14,410 nucleotides of DNA from Planctomycetota bacterium (GTDB lineage Bacteria; Planctomycetota; Phycisphaerae; WQYP01). Shown here one piece after another: positions 1 to 7,810 of this stretch. The translations under genes were made by a program, and so were the position numbers. The notes below the pieces were generated by a model, which did not search any database, had not been told where the DNA came from, and saw only the letters and a list, made by a program, of their open reading frames with translations. Every line of letters begins with the position of its first letter. Position 1 is the stretch's first letter. The DNA is taken from the NCBI GenBank assembly GCA_023489375.1, contig JAMDCX010000020.1, positions 1-14,410 on the forward strand, written 5' to 3'.

Positions 1-1053
1 CATCCCAATTATCTCACCGCTTTCGCTCTTAACTACGGCACACTTAAGTTTCAACGTCAGGATGTGATCCCGGTGCTGAGCAACACCGATGAAGTGGACG
101 GCCAATATTCAGTCATACTCGCCTGGGCGCGTTATATTGCCACGACCCACAATACCGCCTTTGAAAATGCGACCTACAATCAAGTGGCGCGGCTGGCCGA
201 TCAGGCCACCATAACGCCATATCTGGACAACGCATATCTTACCACCACGACGGATCTGGTGCGTAATCCCAGCTTTGAGCATTCCCGGCAAGACCGGTAC
301 TGGGACGCCTATGATCTGCTCACGCAGGTTTTCACTGCGGAGTCCTGGCGCGAACTGATTCCCATTGCCAAGGCACGGGGAGATATGGCGCATGTCTATC
401 AATGGCAAACGGCGTTACAGGAGCTGCAACATGGCATTCGCTATTATCTCACGCGCCGGCTGGGAGGAAAACGCATTTATGCGGAAATGCGTCTGCCCAA
501 TGGACGTGACGGGAAAATCTATACCGGTCTTTCCTGGGTAAATTTATCACCCATTGCGGCGGGATGGAAAGGCGCAAATCCGAAAATTTTAAGTAATACG
601 GTGGCGGCTTACTGGAAACGTGCTGTGTTTCAATGGGACGGGTTTAACATTCTGGGATGCCAATGGAACCCGCCGTCCAAAGTTGAACATATTCCGGTAA
701 AAAAGAAATATGGCTGGATATGGATCAACAAGCCGGTTTCGCGACCGGCCAGGATCAATCATTCGCTGATAGGTAAACAATGGGCCTGGGCTTTTCTTTA
801 TGCGGTGCAGCAAAAGCAGTGGAGCCGAGCGTGTCACATGCTGGAGTTTCTTAAGCAAGCCTATAAATCGCCGGTTCTTTTTGTTACGTTTCCTAAGAAA
901 AAATATGGCTGGCCGGTATTTGCGGAATGTTTCTGGTTTCAGCCGGATGGTAAGGTTGCTTTCAGCGATCCGGGTAATGGCGAGCAGTGCTCATGGTACT
1001 GCTGGGCAATAACTACCGCACGCAAAATTCTCGCTACGCGAAAGCCGGGTTAA
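1..1053 (+). CDS. Glycoside hydrolase-like protein, (alpha/alpha)6-barrel type, 5' truncated by window edge
   Basis: The frame is open from base 1 to a TAA at 1051-1053, giving 350 residues with no start in view; an in-frame ATG at 64 is internal to continuous protein-like sequence, so the gene almost certainly begins outside the window. The protein is rich in Trp and Tyr. It carries a segment around residues 90-120 (NPSFEHSRQ, then RYWDAYDLLTQVF) that resembles helices of six-hairpin glycosidases such as the GH63/GH78 type, where acidic residues sit beside aromatic ones. Later features are two KKKYGW stretches (near residues 235 and 300) and GNGEQCSWY near the C-terminus. The exact family and substrate are not identified. 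It converges on murQ with a 13-base gap and no evident terminator. The fold-level call is inference from residue pattern; it could be another alpha/alpha-toroid enzyme. Confidence 0.5.
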   Translation, partial: HPNYLTAFALNYGTLKFQRQDVIPVLSNTDEVDGQYSVILAWARYIATTHNTAFENATYNQVARLADQATITPYLDNAYLTTTTDLVRNPSFEHSRQDRYWDAYDLLTQVFTAESWRELIPIAKARGDMAHVYQWQTALQELQHGIRYYLTRRLGGKRIYAEMRLPNGRDGKIYTGLSWVNLSPIAAGWKGANPKILSNTVAAYWKRAVFQWDGFNILGCQWNPPSKVEHIPVKKKYGWIWINKPVSRPARINHSLIGKQWAWAFLYAVQQKQWSRACHMLEFLKQAYKSPVLFVTFPKKKYGWPVFAECFWFQPDGKVAFSDPGNGEQCSWYCWAITTARKILATRKPG

Positions 1054-1066
1054 ATGTGCCAATGAA

Positions 1067-1981
1067 TCAGGATTGCTCTTCTGACGCCATGGCTTTTCGC
1101 AGCGATCCGCCGGCTTGTCTTAACCGATCATCGGCTGTGGCGGCATCACATTGATGGTGTTGCATTACGATGGCCCGTTTGACCTTCCCGCCGGCGCGCT
1201 GTAAAAGATTTTGGGCTTCGATCCGGTTCACACCGGTGATCTGCACGATAATCCGTATTCCGCGATCCAGGAGTTTTTGATTTTTCAAACAATCCAAATC
1301 CACCATGATGTTGCCATAAACTTTACCAATACGGGTCATGGCCAGTGTACTGATGGTGTTGAGTACCAGTTTGGTGGCGGTTCCTGCTTTCAGGCGGGTC
1401 GAGCCGGTAAGTACTTCCGGTCCGGTTTCCAGACAGATAAAAACATCGGCTTGCGCAGTGATATGTTCCCGCCGGGTGCAGGTCAGGAAGACTGTTTTGG
1501 CACCGCAGCTCCGGGCTTCCGCAATGGCTCCATGAACAAAGGGTGTAGTGCCGCCGGCGGCTATGCCCACGAGTACATCGGCGGCCGTGAGGTGAATATC
1601 CCGCAGCGCTCGATTTCCGGCCAAAGCATCATCTTCAACATTTTCCAGCGACCGCTGTATGGCCTCAATACCACCGGCGATAATTCCCACCACCATACCA
1701 GGATCGGAGGAGAACGTCGGCGGACATTCTGCCGCGTCCAGAAAGCCCATGCGACCGCTGGTGCCGGCACCAACATAGATTAACCGTCCGCCGGTTCGAA
1801 ACGCCTCCGCCGCCATTTCCACGGCTTGTGCTATGGCGTCAGCCTGTTTGGACACCGCCGTTACCGCCCGTTGATCTTCCCGGTTCATCAGTAATACCGC
1901 ATCACGCACCGGCATGTCATCGAGATGTGCGGATGCGGGATGGCGTTTTTCTGTTTCAATATGGCTGCGGTCATGTACCAT
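1067..1981 (-). CDS. murQ: N-acetylmuramic acid 6-phosphate etherase MurQ
   Basis: MurQ removes the D-lactyl ether from MurNAc-6-phosphate to give GlcNAc-6-phosphate in cytoplasmic peptidoglycan recycling. The 304-residue product has the SIS-fold signature GAGTSGRMGFLDAAECPPTF early in the protein and a second conserved block, ETGPEVLTGSTRLKAGTATK. By family comparison the catalytic glutamates are E85 (AAECPP) and E116 (ENVEDD). Their 31-residue spacing equals that of E. coli E83/E114, and the length is close to the 298-residue E. coli protein. I chose ATG at 1981, with a weak AGG upstream, over a GTG six codons earlier that has no ribosome site. The start overlaps the end of the upstream channel gene by 11 bases, so the two are probably cotranscribed and translationally coupled. 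No murP or anmK is in view. Confidence 0.95.
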   Translation of the reverse strand: MVHDRSHIETEKRHPASAHLDDMPVRDAVLLMNREDQRAVTAVSKQADAIAQAVEMAAEAFRTGGRLIYVGAGTSGRMGFLDAAECPPTFSSDPGMVVGIIAGGIEAIQRSLENVEDDALAGNRALRDIHLTAADVLVGIAAGGTTPFVHGAIAEARSCGAKTVFLTCTRREHITAQADVFICLETGPEVLTGSTRLKAGTATKLVLNTISTLAMTRIGKVYGNIMVDLDCLKNQKLLDRGIRIIVQITGVNRIEAQNLLQRAGGKVKRAIVMQHHQCDAATADDRLRQAGGSLRKAMASEEQS

Positions 1982-3215
1982 CGTTCGCCTGAGTGTCACT
2001 ATCTGGAAACAGCGGTAATTTCCGCTTCGGATCGCCGGCCAGATACAGCGTTTGGGTGGGGAATGAGAATTCGATTCCCGCCTGGGTATACGCCTGCATC
2101 AAGGCCAGGTTAAAACACTCATTATAGGCCATATAACCCCAATAATCGCCGGCCGGCCGAAAATAATAATATACCTGAATATTCAATGAAGCGGCATTGA
2201 AGTCATTAAAATGTACCCGGGGTGGAAACAACGCTGGATTGATTGGATCGTGAACGTGGTCCCGGAATTCCAGCGTGTTGAGAATATCTTTGATAATGGC
2301 TACAGCCTGCTGGGTTTTTTCCACGGGCGTATCATAGGGAATTGTAATATTCAAATGTCGGCGTATGTAAGGACGCAGGGAATAATTCTGCACACTGCTG
2401 TTGACAATATCCGAGTTGGGAATGGTGACCAGTGTACCATCAAAAAGCCGCAGCCGGGTTGAACGGAATCCAATTTCCTCCACGGTTCCGCTGAAACCCT
2501 GATAAGCCACCCAGTGCCCGACCACATAAGGCCGATCGAACAACAGCGTGATGGAACCAAAGAAGTTTTTCAGGGAATCCTGCGCCGCCAGCGATACCGC
2601 CAGACCGGCAATGCCCAGGCCCGCCAGCCAGGAACCGATGTCACGGTTAAATACATCCTGCAGTATAAATAACGCCCCGATGATGGTGATGAATATCCGC
2701 AGTGTTTTGCGGACAATAGGCAGGAGCTGCTCGGTCAGGGCGGTATCGTGTCTGGAGATGAATTTTTTCAGGGCTAATTCCACCGTGCTCACAAGATTGA
2801 ACAGATACCAGAAAAATACTACTGCTACCAGCAACAAAATAGTCCGGGCCAGAATGCCGCGTAGTGCCGGGGCCAGATGCAGTTGGCTTATTCCCGCCAG
2901 AAAAAACAACGTGAACAAAAATAGGTTGCCCGGCCCCGCCGCACCCTGCACCAGAAGGGCTTGAAAATGCCATTTCCGCGCTTCCAGATGTTCCCCAATT
3001 TTCCGCAACGTGTTGGCTGCGACTCTACCGGCGGCCACTCCAAGAAATACCGCTCCCAGCAGAATCAGCCAGTTGTAAAAATGGTTCTGCCGGGTCAGAT
3101 CTTCTAACCGAATCTTATTGGCCAGATGTGTCAACAGGCTTTGCAGTGAATGATGCACCGCGGGCGCAGTAGTGGCAGGCATCGCGGTTTTGGAAATGAC
3201 AGGAAGTATGGGCAT
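1971..3215 (-). CDS. MscS-family small-conductance mechanosensitive channel
   Basis: This is an inner-membrane channel that opens under membrane tension to release solutes during osmotic downshock. The 414-residue product has about five hydrophobic segments (residues near 47-63, 97-112, 121-141, 167-185, 193-212). The last is the Gly/Ala-rich pore helix (IGSWLAGLGIAGLAVSLAAQ), followed by the MscS beta-domain with the hallmark IPNSDIVNSSVQN near 265-277 and a C-terminal alpha/beta vestibule domain. It is longer than E. coli MscS (286 residues) because it has two extra N-terminal helices, a common arrangement in the family. I prefer ATG at 3215, preceded by GGAAAAAG, over a TTG four codons upstream that lacks a ribosome site. 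It is the first gene of a pair with murQ. The family assignment is secure; the specific paralogue is not. Confidence 0.93.
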   Translation of the reverse strand: MPILPVISKTAMPATTAPAVHHSLQSLLTHLANKIRLEDLTRQNHFYNWLILLGAVFLGVAAGRVAANTLRKIGEHLEARKWHFQALLVQGAAGPGNLFLFTLFFLAGISQLHLAPALRGILARTILLLVAVVFFWYLFNLVSTVELALKKFISRHDTALTEQLLPIVRKTLRIFITIIGALFILQDVFNRDIGSWLAGLGIAGLAVSLAAQDSLKNFFGSITLLFDRPYVVGHWVAYQGFSGTVEEIGFRSTRLRLFDGTLVTIPNSDIVNSSVQNYSLRPYIRRHLNITIPYDTPVEKTQQAVAIIKDILNTLEFRDHVHDPINPALFPPRVHFNDFNAASLNIQVYYYFRPAGDYWGYMAYNECFNLALMQAYTQAGIEFSFPTQTLYLAGDPKRKLPLFPDSDTQANDGT

Positions 3216-3675
3216 ATCTTTTTCCAATCAGAAAACGCGGCGGCTTGTTGCCGGACCGAATTATTTAATACAGGCTGTACCATGACGGAGCGGAAATTTC
3301 AACCTTGGCGGCATAAACATACAGAATGTCTGGAAAAACTGTACGGATAAACCCGGCGGTTCGCAACCGTGACTGGTCCCCAAAAACACAGTTACATATT
3401 ATTCATTTCGTATTCACTCATTGAAACGCCGCACACCACGACCCCATCCGCCCGCTAGGCCGCATAATTCGTAACCGTTTACAGCTCGACCAGCAGCATC
3501 GCCGATCTTTCCGGCGCCGGCTTTTATAGAATTGATTCTCAGACCATTCCCGATGCCGAATCCGCCCATCGCCGTCGCAACAAGGTCACGCCCGTCTCCC
3601 ACGGCGGATTGTTACAGGCTGCCGCGAGTGTCAAATTCCGGCGGAATAGGTGGCTGATAGCACTTATGGAACGTT
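3216..3675. other. 460-base intergenic region between the channel gene and the beta-helix gene
   Basis: No convincing gene is seen on either strand; short open frames here lack ribosome sites and recognisable protein. The side facing the channel gene should hold its promoter. A possible minus-strand pair is TTGAAA (complement of 3296-3301) and TACAGC with a 17-base spacer, but the -10 is poor. A perfect small hairpin (CGGTT, loop CGC, AACCG) lies at 3357-3369. The half nearest the beta-helix gene is its 3' flank, and I see no clear T-tailed terminator there. Confidence 0.6.
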
Positions 3676-4989
3676 TCAAATCATATTATTAACAACAATT
3701 CTTCGCGCGGCGGAGGATGCAGAGTTATCCAGCAAGGCGGCGGATCGATTGCCCAGCAGATGGCAATTGGCAATCTGGTAGTTATTGCACCCTTTACCGA
3801 CTACGATTCCATAATCGTTGCCATAATCGCGTCCACTGCCGCCGAAACCGGATCCGCCAAAGAAATGGTTGATCATCACGCCGGTGACATGATCTCCGAT
3901 GTGGATGGCTGCCGTGTTATTGTGGACCCCCTCACCGCCCTCCACCATGATATTTTTCGCCGGCGCGTTTATGGACAGGCCATTTTCCGCACAAAAATTC
4001 ACTTGTAGCCCGATAAATTGAATGCCGTCAATAAGGCCTGTTCCACCTATATACACGCCGTTGGTCGAGTGGCTGCTGGCCCAGCATTGCGTAAATGAAC
4101 ACCGGCTTACCGCACCGCCCCGCGGGGCAATATGAATGCCGGTCCTGGCGGTATCAAAAAAAGTGTTGATGGCGTTAACCGAGAATACCCCCTGCCCCTT
4201 GGGGGGCGTAATTAATAAGTCATAATTTTGTTTCATAATATTACTATTAGCTATTTGCAGAGCGCCACAGTTGAGCGCTTTAATTCCGCTGTTCGGCGTT
4301 ACATACGGAACGTACATGACCACATTATCCATGGTCATGCCGCCGGCATAACCGTCTACGATGATCCCATTGGAATCTGGGGATTGCGGTTCTTGCCAGC
4401 TGCAATCTCTGATCAAACCGACATTGCCCAGTGCCATAATCCCATTGAAATAAGTGGAGAACATGCAGCGTGTTATATTTTCCGTGGCACAGCGCGTAGT
4501 TACCAGCGCTCCGCTGCGTGCCGCTTTGGAACCCATAAGCGTCATGTCCGAGAGCGTTAACATATTGCCGGAAAATGAAAAGATGGACGCATCAGGTTGA
4601 TTGCTGATCAGAAAAGTGACCTCCTGTCCCGCACCGGCAAACCACACACCGTGTCCGGCGAAGTTCCCGCTTATAGGTGAAGAAATCAAATATCGGCCCG
4701 CGGGAAAAACAAGTTTATTACCATGGATGGAGGCCTGGTCCACGGCTTTCTGAATGGCCGCCTTATCATCCGTTTTACCATCGCCGTGGGCGCCAAAATT
4801 ACGTACATTAAGATACGGTTCGCCGAAGGCGCTGCTGGCTGGTTCTGGCACCGATGGTGACGCCATGGCCAGACCTCCGCCCATGAGCGGAGCCGCCACT
4901 CCCAACATCGTCGCTCCACTGAGAAATCGCCGCCGATTAAGAATTCGTTTTACCGTGGAGGCTTTGAGTTTCTGATTTGGTTCCAACAT
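3676..4989 (-). CDS. Tat-exported pectate-lyase-superfamily (right-handed beta-helix) protein
   Basis: The 437-residue product starts with a twin-arginine export signal: NRRRFLSG near residues 18-25, a hydrophobic stretch to about 40, and a likely cleavage site after AMA. Mature protein follows with NVRNFGAHGDGKTDD near 61-75, the diagnostic opening of the Pectate_lyase_3 domain. After it come many short repeats rich in Asn, Ser, Gly and Thr (for example TENITRC, NSNIMKQN, NGVYIGGTG) expected of beta-helix coils. The protein is probably folded in the cytoplasm, exported by Tat, and acts on or binds a polysaccharide; substrate and catalysis cannot be read from the sequence. I chose ATG at 4989 because GGAG sits 8 bases upstream; in-frame ATG 5034 and TTG 5073 lack such a site. 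It is a single-gene unit flanked by long intergenic DNA and a dead transposase. Confidence 0.85.
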   Translation of the reverse strand: MLEPNQKLKASTVKRILNRRRFLSGATMLGVAAPLMGGGLAMASPSVPEPASSAFGEPYLNVRNFGAHGDGKTDDKAAIQKAVDQASIHGNKLVFPAGRYLISSPISGNFAGHGVWFAGAGQEVTFLISNQPDASIFSFSGNMLTLSDMTLMGSKAARSGALVTTRCATENITRCMFSTYFNGIMALGNVGLIRDCSWQEPQSPDSNGIIVDGYAGGMTMDNVVMYVPYVTPNSGIKALNCGALQIANSNIMKQNYDLLITPPKGQGVFSVNAINTFFDTARTGIHIAPRGGAVSRCSFTQCWASSHSTNGVYIGGTGLIDGIQFIGLQVNFCAENGLSINAPAKNIMVEGGEGVHNNTAAIHIGDHVTGVMINHFFGGSGFGGSGRDYGNDYGIVVGKGCNNYQIANCHLLGNRSAALLDNSASSAARRIVVNNMI

Positions 4990-5033
4990 AAGATGATCTC
5001 CATTTAAGGGTTTTACAGTAATAGCTTCGCCCA

Positions 5034-5056
5034 TGGTATTTAGATTCCATAGTATA
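5034..5056 (-). promoter_or_regulatory. Possible promoter region of the beta-helix gene
   Basis: The DNA upstream of the chosen start is AT-rich. On the minus strand a TATACT (complement of 5051-5056) could be a -10 box, though no good -35 lies at the right distance. Alternatively TTGCAT, 17 bases, then TACCAT (ending at about 5034) forms a weak sigma-70-like pair. Both overlap the rejected upstream start codons, which supports the start at 4989. The evidence is only motif resemblance. Confidence 0.25.
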
Positions 5057-5229
5057 TGCAAAGATGTGTACAATTATCCTAATTTAACAATCTTACACCG
5101 GCAGTGGGGAAAACCGGGCACAAAAGTTAAACCCCGATGTTTTCACAGAGGCCTTCCATCCCAGATGAACAATAAGCGGCATTATGGCCTTCAAAAATAT
5201 GTTGTACAACCAACGGCAGTATTTTTCCG

Positions 5230-5580
5230 ACCGATATGCTGGACTTGCCCGCGTACATCCTGGGCCTGATCTATCGGCAGCGGTGGACCATTGAATTGTT
5301 TTTCCGCTGGTTGAAGGTGTATGCCAATTTTGAGCACATGATCAGCCATAATCCGCGGGGCGTGGAGACCTGGTTTTACGTGGCGATGATCGGCACCCTG
5401 CTGATGAGCCTCTATACGCAACAGGAACCCAGCACGTATGCGTTTACCGCCATGCGGCTGATTATATCGGGCCAGGCCCGGTATGAGGATTTGGCCCCGC
5501 AATTGGAACGGTTCGCCCGGGAGCGAGAGTTGGCGCGGCAGCGTTACGCCAAACGTCGGGCCGCAAAAAAATTGGTCTAA
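5230..5580 (+). pseudogene. IS4-family transposase remnant (C-terminal part only)
   Basis: About 116 codons remain from TDMLDLPA to the stop. They contain YRQRWTIELFFRWLK, which fits the IS4-family Y-(2)-R-(3)-E-(6)-K signature that includes the catalytic glutamate of the DDE triad. The two catalytic aspartates and the N-terminal DNA-binding part, roughly the first two thirds of a typical enzyme, are absent. Going upstream in the same frame the sequence stops resembling transposase before about 5226 and reaches a stop codon at 5173-5175. The ATG at 5236 is therefore an internal codon rather than a real start. Neither end of the original element could be recognised. The stump is probably non-functional and marks an old insertion. 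Confidence 0.85.
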
Positions 5581-5970
5581 GCCGCTCTGGGAGTTTTTTA
5601 ACTTCCGCCCGGAGCGTCGCTGCTGCATGCGCTGAAATAACCCGCTATCGATTTCTCTGGGCACAAAATACTCGGACGACTACCCGCAGGTTGCAAATAC
5701 CCCTACAGCAAAAGCCGGGCCGGACACTATTGGGTTTATTCCACCGGCATGTTATACTCAACGCGGCTTCTAATGATACATTATGAGAAGTGAAAAATGC
5801 GGGAAAATGCTGATTGTAGGGCTATAATGTGAATCCGATGTCTCATTAATAGCTGCCTACAATATACATGACACAATGGTTCCCCTCTACTGTCACTTCG
5901 ATTCGTATCATCCGGTGCAATCCCGTGTACGGTTACCTGATTCCTCTGCGGAAAGGGTATAATCCCGGCA
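5581..5970. other. 390-base intergenic region upstream of thiL
   Basis: The first part probably includes leftover IS4 flank. A plausible sigma-70-like promoter on the plus strand is TTGGGT, a 17-base spacer, then TATACT at 5753-5758. A second TATAAT near 5831 has no -35 partner. A 14-codon frame (starting at ATG 5783) is too short to support as a gene. I looked for a TPP riboswitch ahead of thiL and did not find its conserved core. Confidence 0.5.
5958..5963 (+). promoter_or_regulatory. -10 box TATAAT immediately ahead of thiL (possible leaderless start)
   Basis: A perfect TATAAT ends only 7 bases before the thiL ATG at 5971. This would place the transcription start at or within one base of the start codon and give a leaderless mRNA. 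No well-spaced -35 is evident; the nearest candidate is TTACCT at 19 bases. The only purine-rich stretch upstream of the ATG (GGAAAGGG) is 13 bases away and would lie upstream of the predicted transcript start. Confidence 0.4.
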
Positions 5971-6912
5971 ATGGAAGAAAACGAAATACTGGCTTGGATT
6001 GCACAGAGCGTTAAAGCCTGCCCATCTGTTCCTATTGGTGTAGGTGATGATATGGCGGCGGTGCGACTGGAGCCGCGAACTGGCACCGGTACCAATCTGG
6101 CTCTGTTAAAAATGGATCAGGCGTTGGATCAGGTGCATTTTGATTTGCGCCAGCACACTCCCTGCGCTGCAGGTAGAAAAGCCGTCAATCGCTGTCTGTC
6201 GGATTGTGCGGCCATGGCGTGTATTCCCGCGGCTATTCTCATTGCCGTGGCGCTGCCGCGGACGGCTGATATGACGATGATGCGGGAACTATTTAAGGGT
6301 TGCCAGGCGGCGGCGGCCGCGTTTAACTGTCCCATTGTTGGCGGCGATACGGCGATCTGGGATCAACGTCTGGCGATCACGGTCGCGGCCATGGGCCTGT
6401 CAGACCAGCCTGTCCGGCGATCCGGAGCCAGGGCGGGTGATGCGCTATGCGTGACTGGAAAACTCGGCGGCAGCATTCTCGGCAGGCACATGGATTTTAC
6501 ACCACGCATCAACTTGGCGCACCGGCTGGCTGGAGCGCTGAATATCCATGCGATGATGGATATTTCCGATGGTCTGGCCATGGATTTGCCACGGTTAATG
6601 GCGGCTTCGAAAACAGGTGCCTCCATTGATGGTTCATGGGTTCCCATTCACGAAGATGCCCAATTGCTCGCACGCCGCGATCATCAATCCGCCCTGTATC
6701 ATGCCCTATGTGACGGCGAAGATTATGAACTATTATTCGCCGTGGATTTCGATGACGCTCGGCAACTGGTCCTCTTTGATCGGGACGTCCCCATCAGTAT
6801 CATCGGTCGGGTAACGGCCGCCCATGATGAATTAGTGCTGGTGGATGACCATGGGCAAATCCAAAGCTGGCCCAAAGGCGGTTGGGAATATAAGGGAGAC
6901 GGTCGACAATGA
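5971..6912 (+). CDS. thiL: Thiamine-monophosphate kinase ThiL
   Basis: ThiL phosphorylates thiamine monophosphate with ATP to give the cofactor thiamine pyrophosphate, the last step of the pathway. The 313-residue product shows the family motifs in order: VGDDMAAV (24-31, metal and phosphate binding), DQVHF (53-57), a conserved NRCLSDCAAM block (73-82), GGDT (124-127), AGDALCVTGKLGG (155-167), MMDISDGLAMDL (195-206), GEDYELLF (249-256) and a C-terminal GGWEY. Length is normal for the family. The start codon has no close Shine-Dalgarno site but sits just downstream of a TATAAT. Its stop overlaps the tsaE start in an ATGA, indicating a two-gene operon. No other thiamine gene is nearby, so the pairing with tsaE is probably not functional. 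Confidence 0.96.
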   Translation: MEENEILAWIAQSVKACPSVPIGVGDDMAAVRLEPRTGTGTNLALLKMDQALDQVHFDLRQHTPCAAGRKAVNRCLSDCAAMACIPAAILIAVALPRTADMTMMRELFKGCQAAAAAFNCPIVGGDTAIWDQRLAITVAAMGLSDQPVRRSGARAGDALCVTGKLGGSILGRHMDFTPRINLAHRLAGALNIHAMMDISDGLAMDLPRLMAASKTGASIDGSWVPIHEDAQLLARRDHQSALYHALCDGEDYELLFAVDFDDARQLVLFDRDVPISIIGRVTAAHDELVLVDDHGQIQSWPKGGWEYKGDGRQ

Positions 6913-7415
6913 ACGTGCAATGGCCGACAGTAGAAGTTGTCGCCCGATGCCTGGATGAAACTTTAGCTCTGGGGCGGCGAATAGGGCAACATGCGTTATC
7001 TGGGCAATGTCTGGCCCTGGAAGGAATTATGGGTACAGGAAAAACGCAACTGGTCCGTGGTATAAGCTACGGTGCGCAGGTGGCCGACCCCGGTTTGGTT
7101 AATAGTCCGTCGTTTGTATTATTAAATGTTTATCCGGCTTCGCCTGGCAATCCGCACAGTAAGACCGTTTATCATCTTGATGCGTACAGAGTGAAAAATT
7201 CCGACGAATTTATGGCGGCAGGCTTGCCGGAACTCCTGGAGCAGGAAGGTATCGTGTGCATTGAATGGGCCAGGCGGATCGCGGATTTATTGCCGGAAGA
7301 TTATGTGCTGGTGCAGGGAACCTCACTGGATGAATCCTCACGTTGCTGGCGATTGACTGCCCATGGTCCGATTTCCGGCGCCCTGCTGAGCGCGATTACT
7401 CAGACCGGATTATAA
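6909..7415 (+). CDS. tsaE: tRNA t6A threonylcarbamoyladenosine biosynthesis ATPase TsaE
   Basis: TsaE is the cytoplasmic P-loop ATPase that works with TsaB and TsaD to make N6-threonylcarbamoyladenosine at position 37 of ANN-decoding tRNAs. The 168-residue product has a Walker A motif GIMGTGKT at 39-46 (usually GxLGAGKT), then VNSPSFVLLNVY (64-75, the switch-like SPTF segment), HLDAYR (89-94) and CIEWARR (117-123). Length matches the usual 150-170 residues. It begins within the thiL stop (ATGA overlap), so translation is probably coupled to thiL. The C-terminal 30 residues are poorly conserved, as is common for the family. Confidence 0.94.
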   Translation: MNVQWPTVEVVARCLDETLALGRRIGQHALSGQCLALEGIMGTGKTQLVRGISYGAQVADPGLVNSPSFVLLNVYPASPGNPHSKTVYHLDAYRVKNSDEFMAAGLPELLEQEGIVCIEWARRIADLLPEDYVLVQGTSLDESSRCWRLTAHGPISGALLSAITQTGL

Positions 7416-7810
7416 ACCCTTTCCAGCCGAACACGCCTCTGTATGGTAAGCGTGTATTCGTTCATGCCTGCGGGTATGCCGCTTTACAGGCCGCAGACGC
7501 AGGACATGCCTAAAAACCCCTGCAGCAAGATACTCATCGTCCCGCTTCGTATCTGAAATTTGAAATTTGAGAACAGATACCGACCATAGCAATGCGTTGC
7601 CGTGCTGTAGAGGCGTAAAACCGCAGAGCGTGTTGTGTAGTTGTGGTTAAATTATTTTGTTTATATTCATTATGCACTTGCATTATTATTTTTCGTGGTT
7701 ATGGCCCCATGAACGGTTCCGCAGTTTGTTTCTTCTTCCGCCGGCCAACACCTGCCGATCGTGGCGTCTCCCGACAAGTTGCGCACGCAAATTAAAAGGC
7801 GAAAATCGCA
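7416..7810. other. 395-base intergenic region between convergent tsaE and argF
   Basis: No gene is supported here. On the tsaE side a nested inverted repeat lies at 7467-7503: CCTGCG pairs with CGCAGG, and alternatively CTGCGG with CCGCAG. It lacks a T-run, so it is not a standard terminator. A short direct repeat (GAAATTT twice) is near 7555. Next to argF, on the minus strand, a 4-bp GCGA/TCGC hairpin followed by CTTTTAATTT could be a weak terminator (about 7791-7809), and a perfect TTGCG/CGCAA palindrome lies at 7779-7790. Confidence 0.5.

Noticed and set aside
1211..1783. A 190-codon plus-strand frame
   Set aside because: It is antisense to the well-conserved murQ and has no recognisable motifs.
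3295..3400. Structured-looking segment with CGGTT/AACCG hairpin as a possible riboswitch
   Set aside because: It matches no riboswitch class I know, and no plus-strand gene follows it; on the minus strand it is far upstream of the channel gene.
5760..5970. TPP riboswitch ahead of thiL
   Set aside because: The conserved CUGAGA and CCUGAUCUGGAUAAU-like cores are absent.
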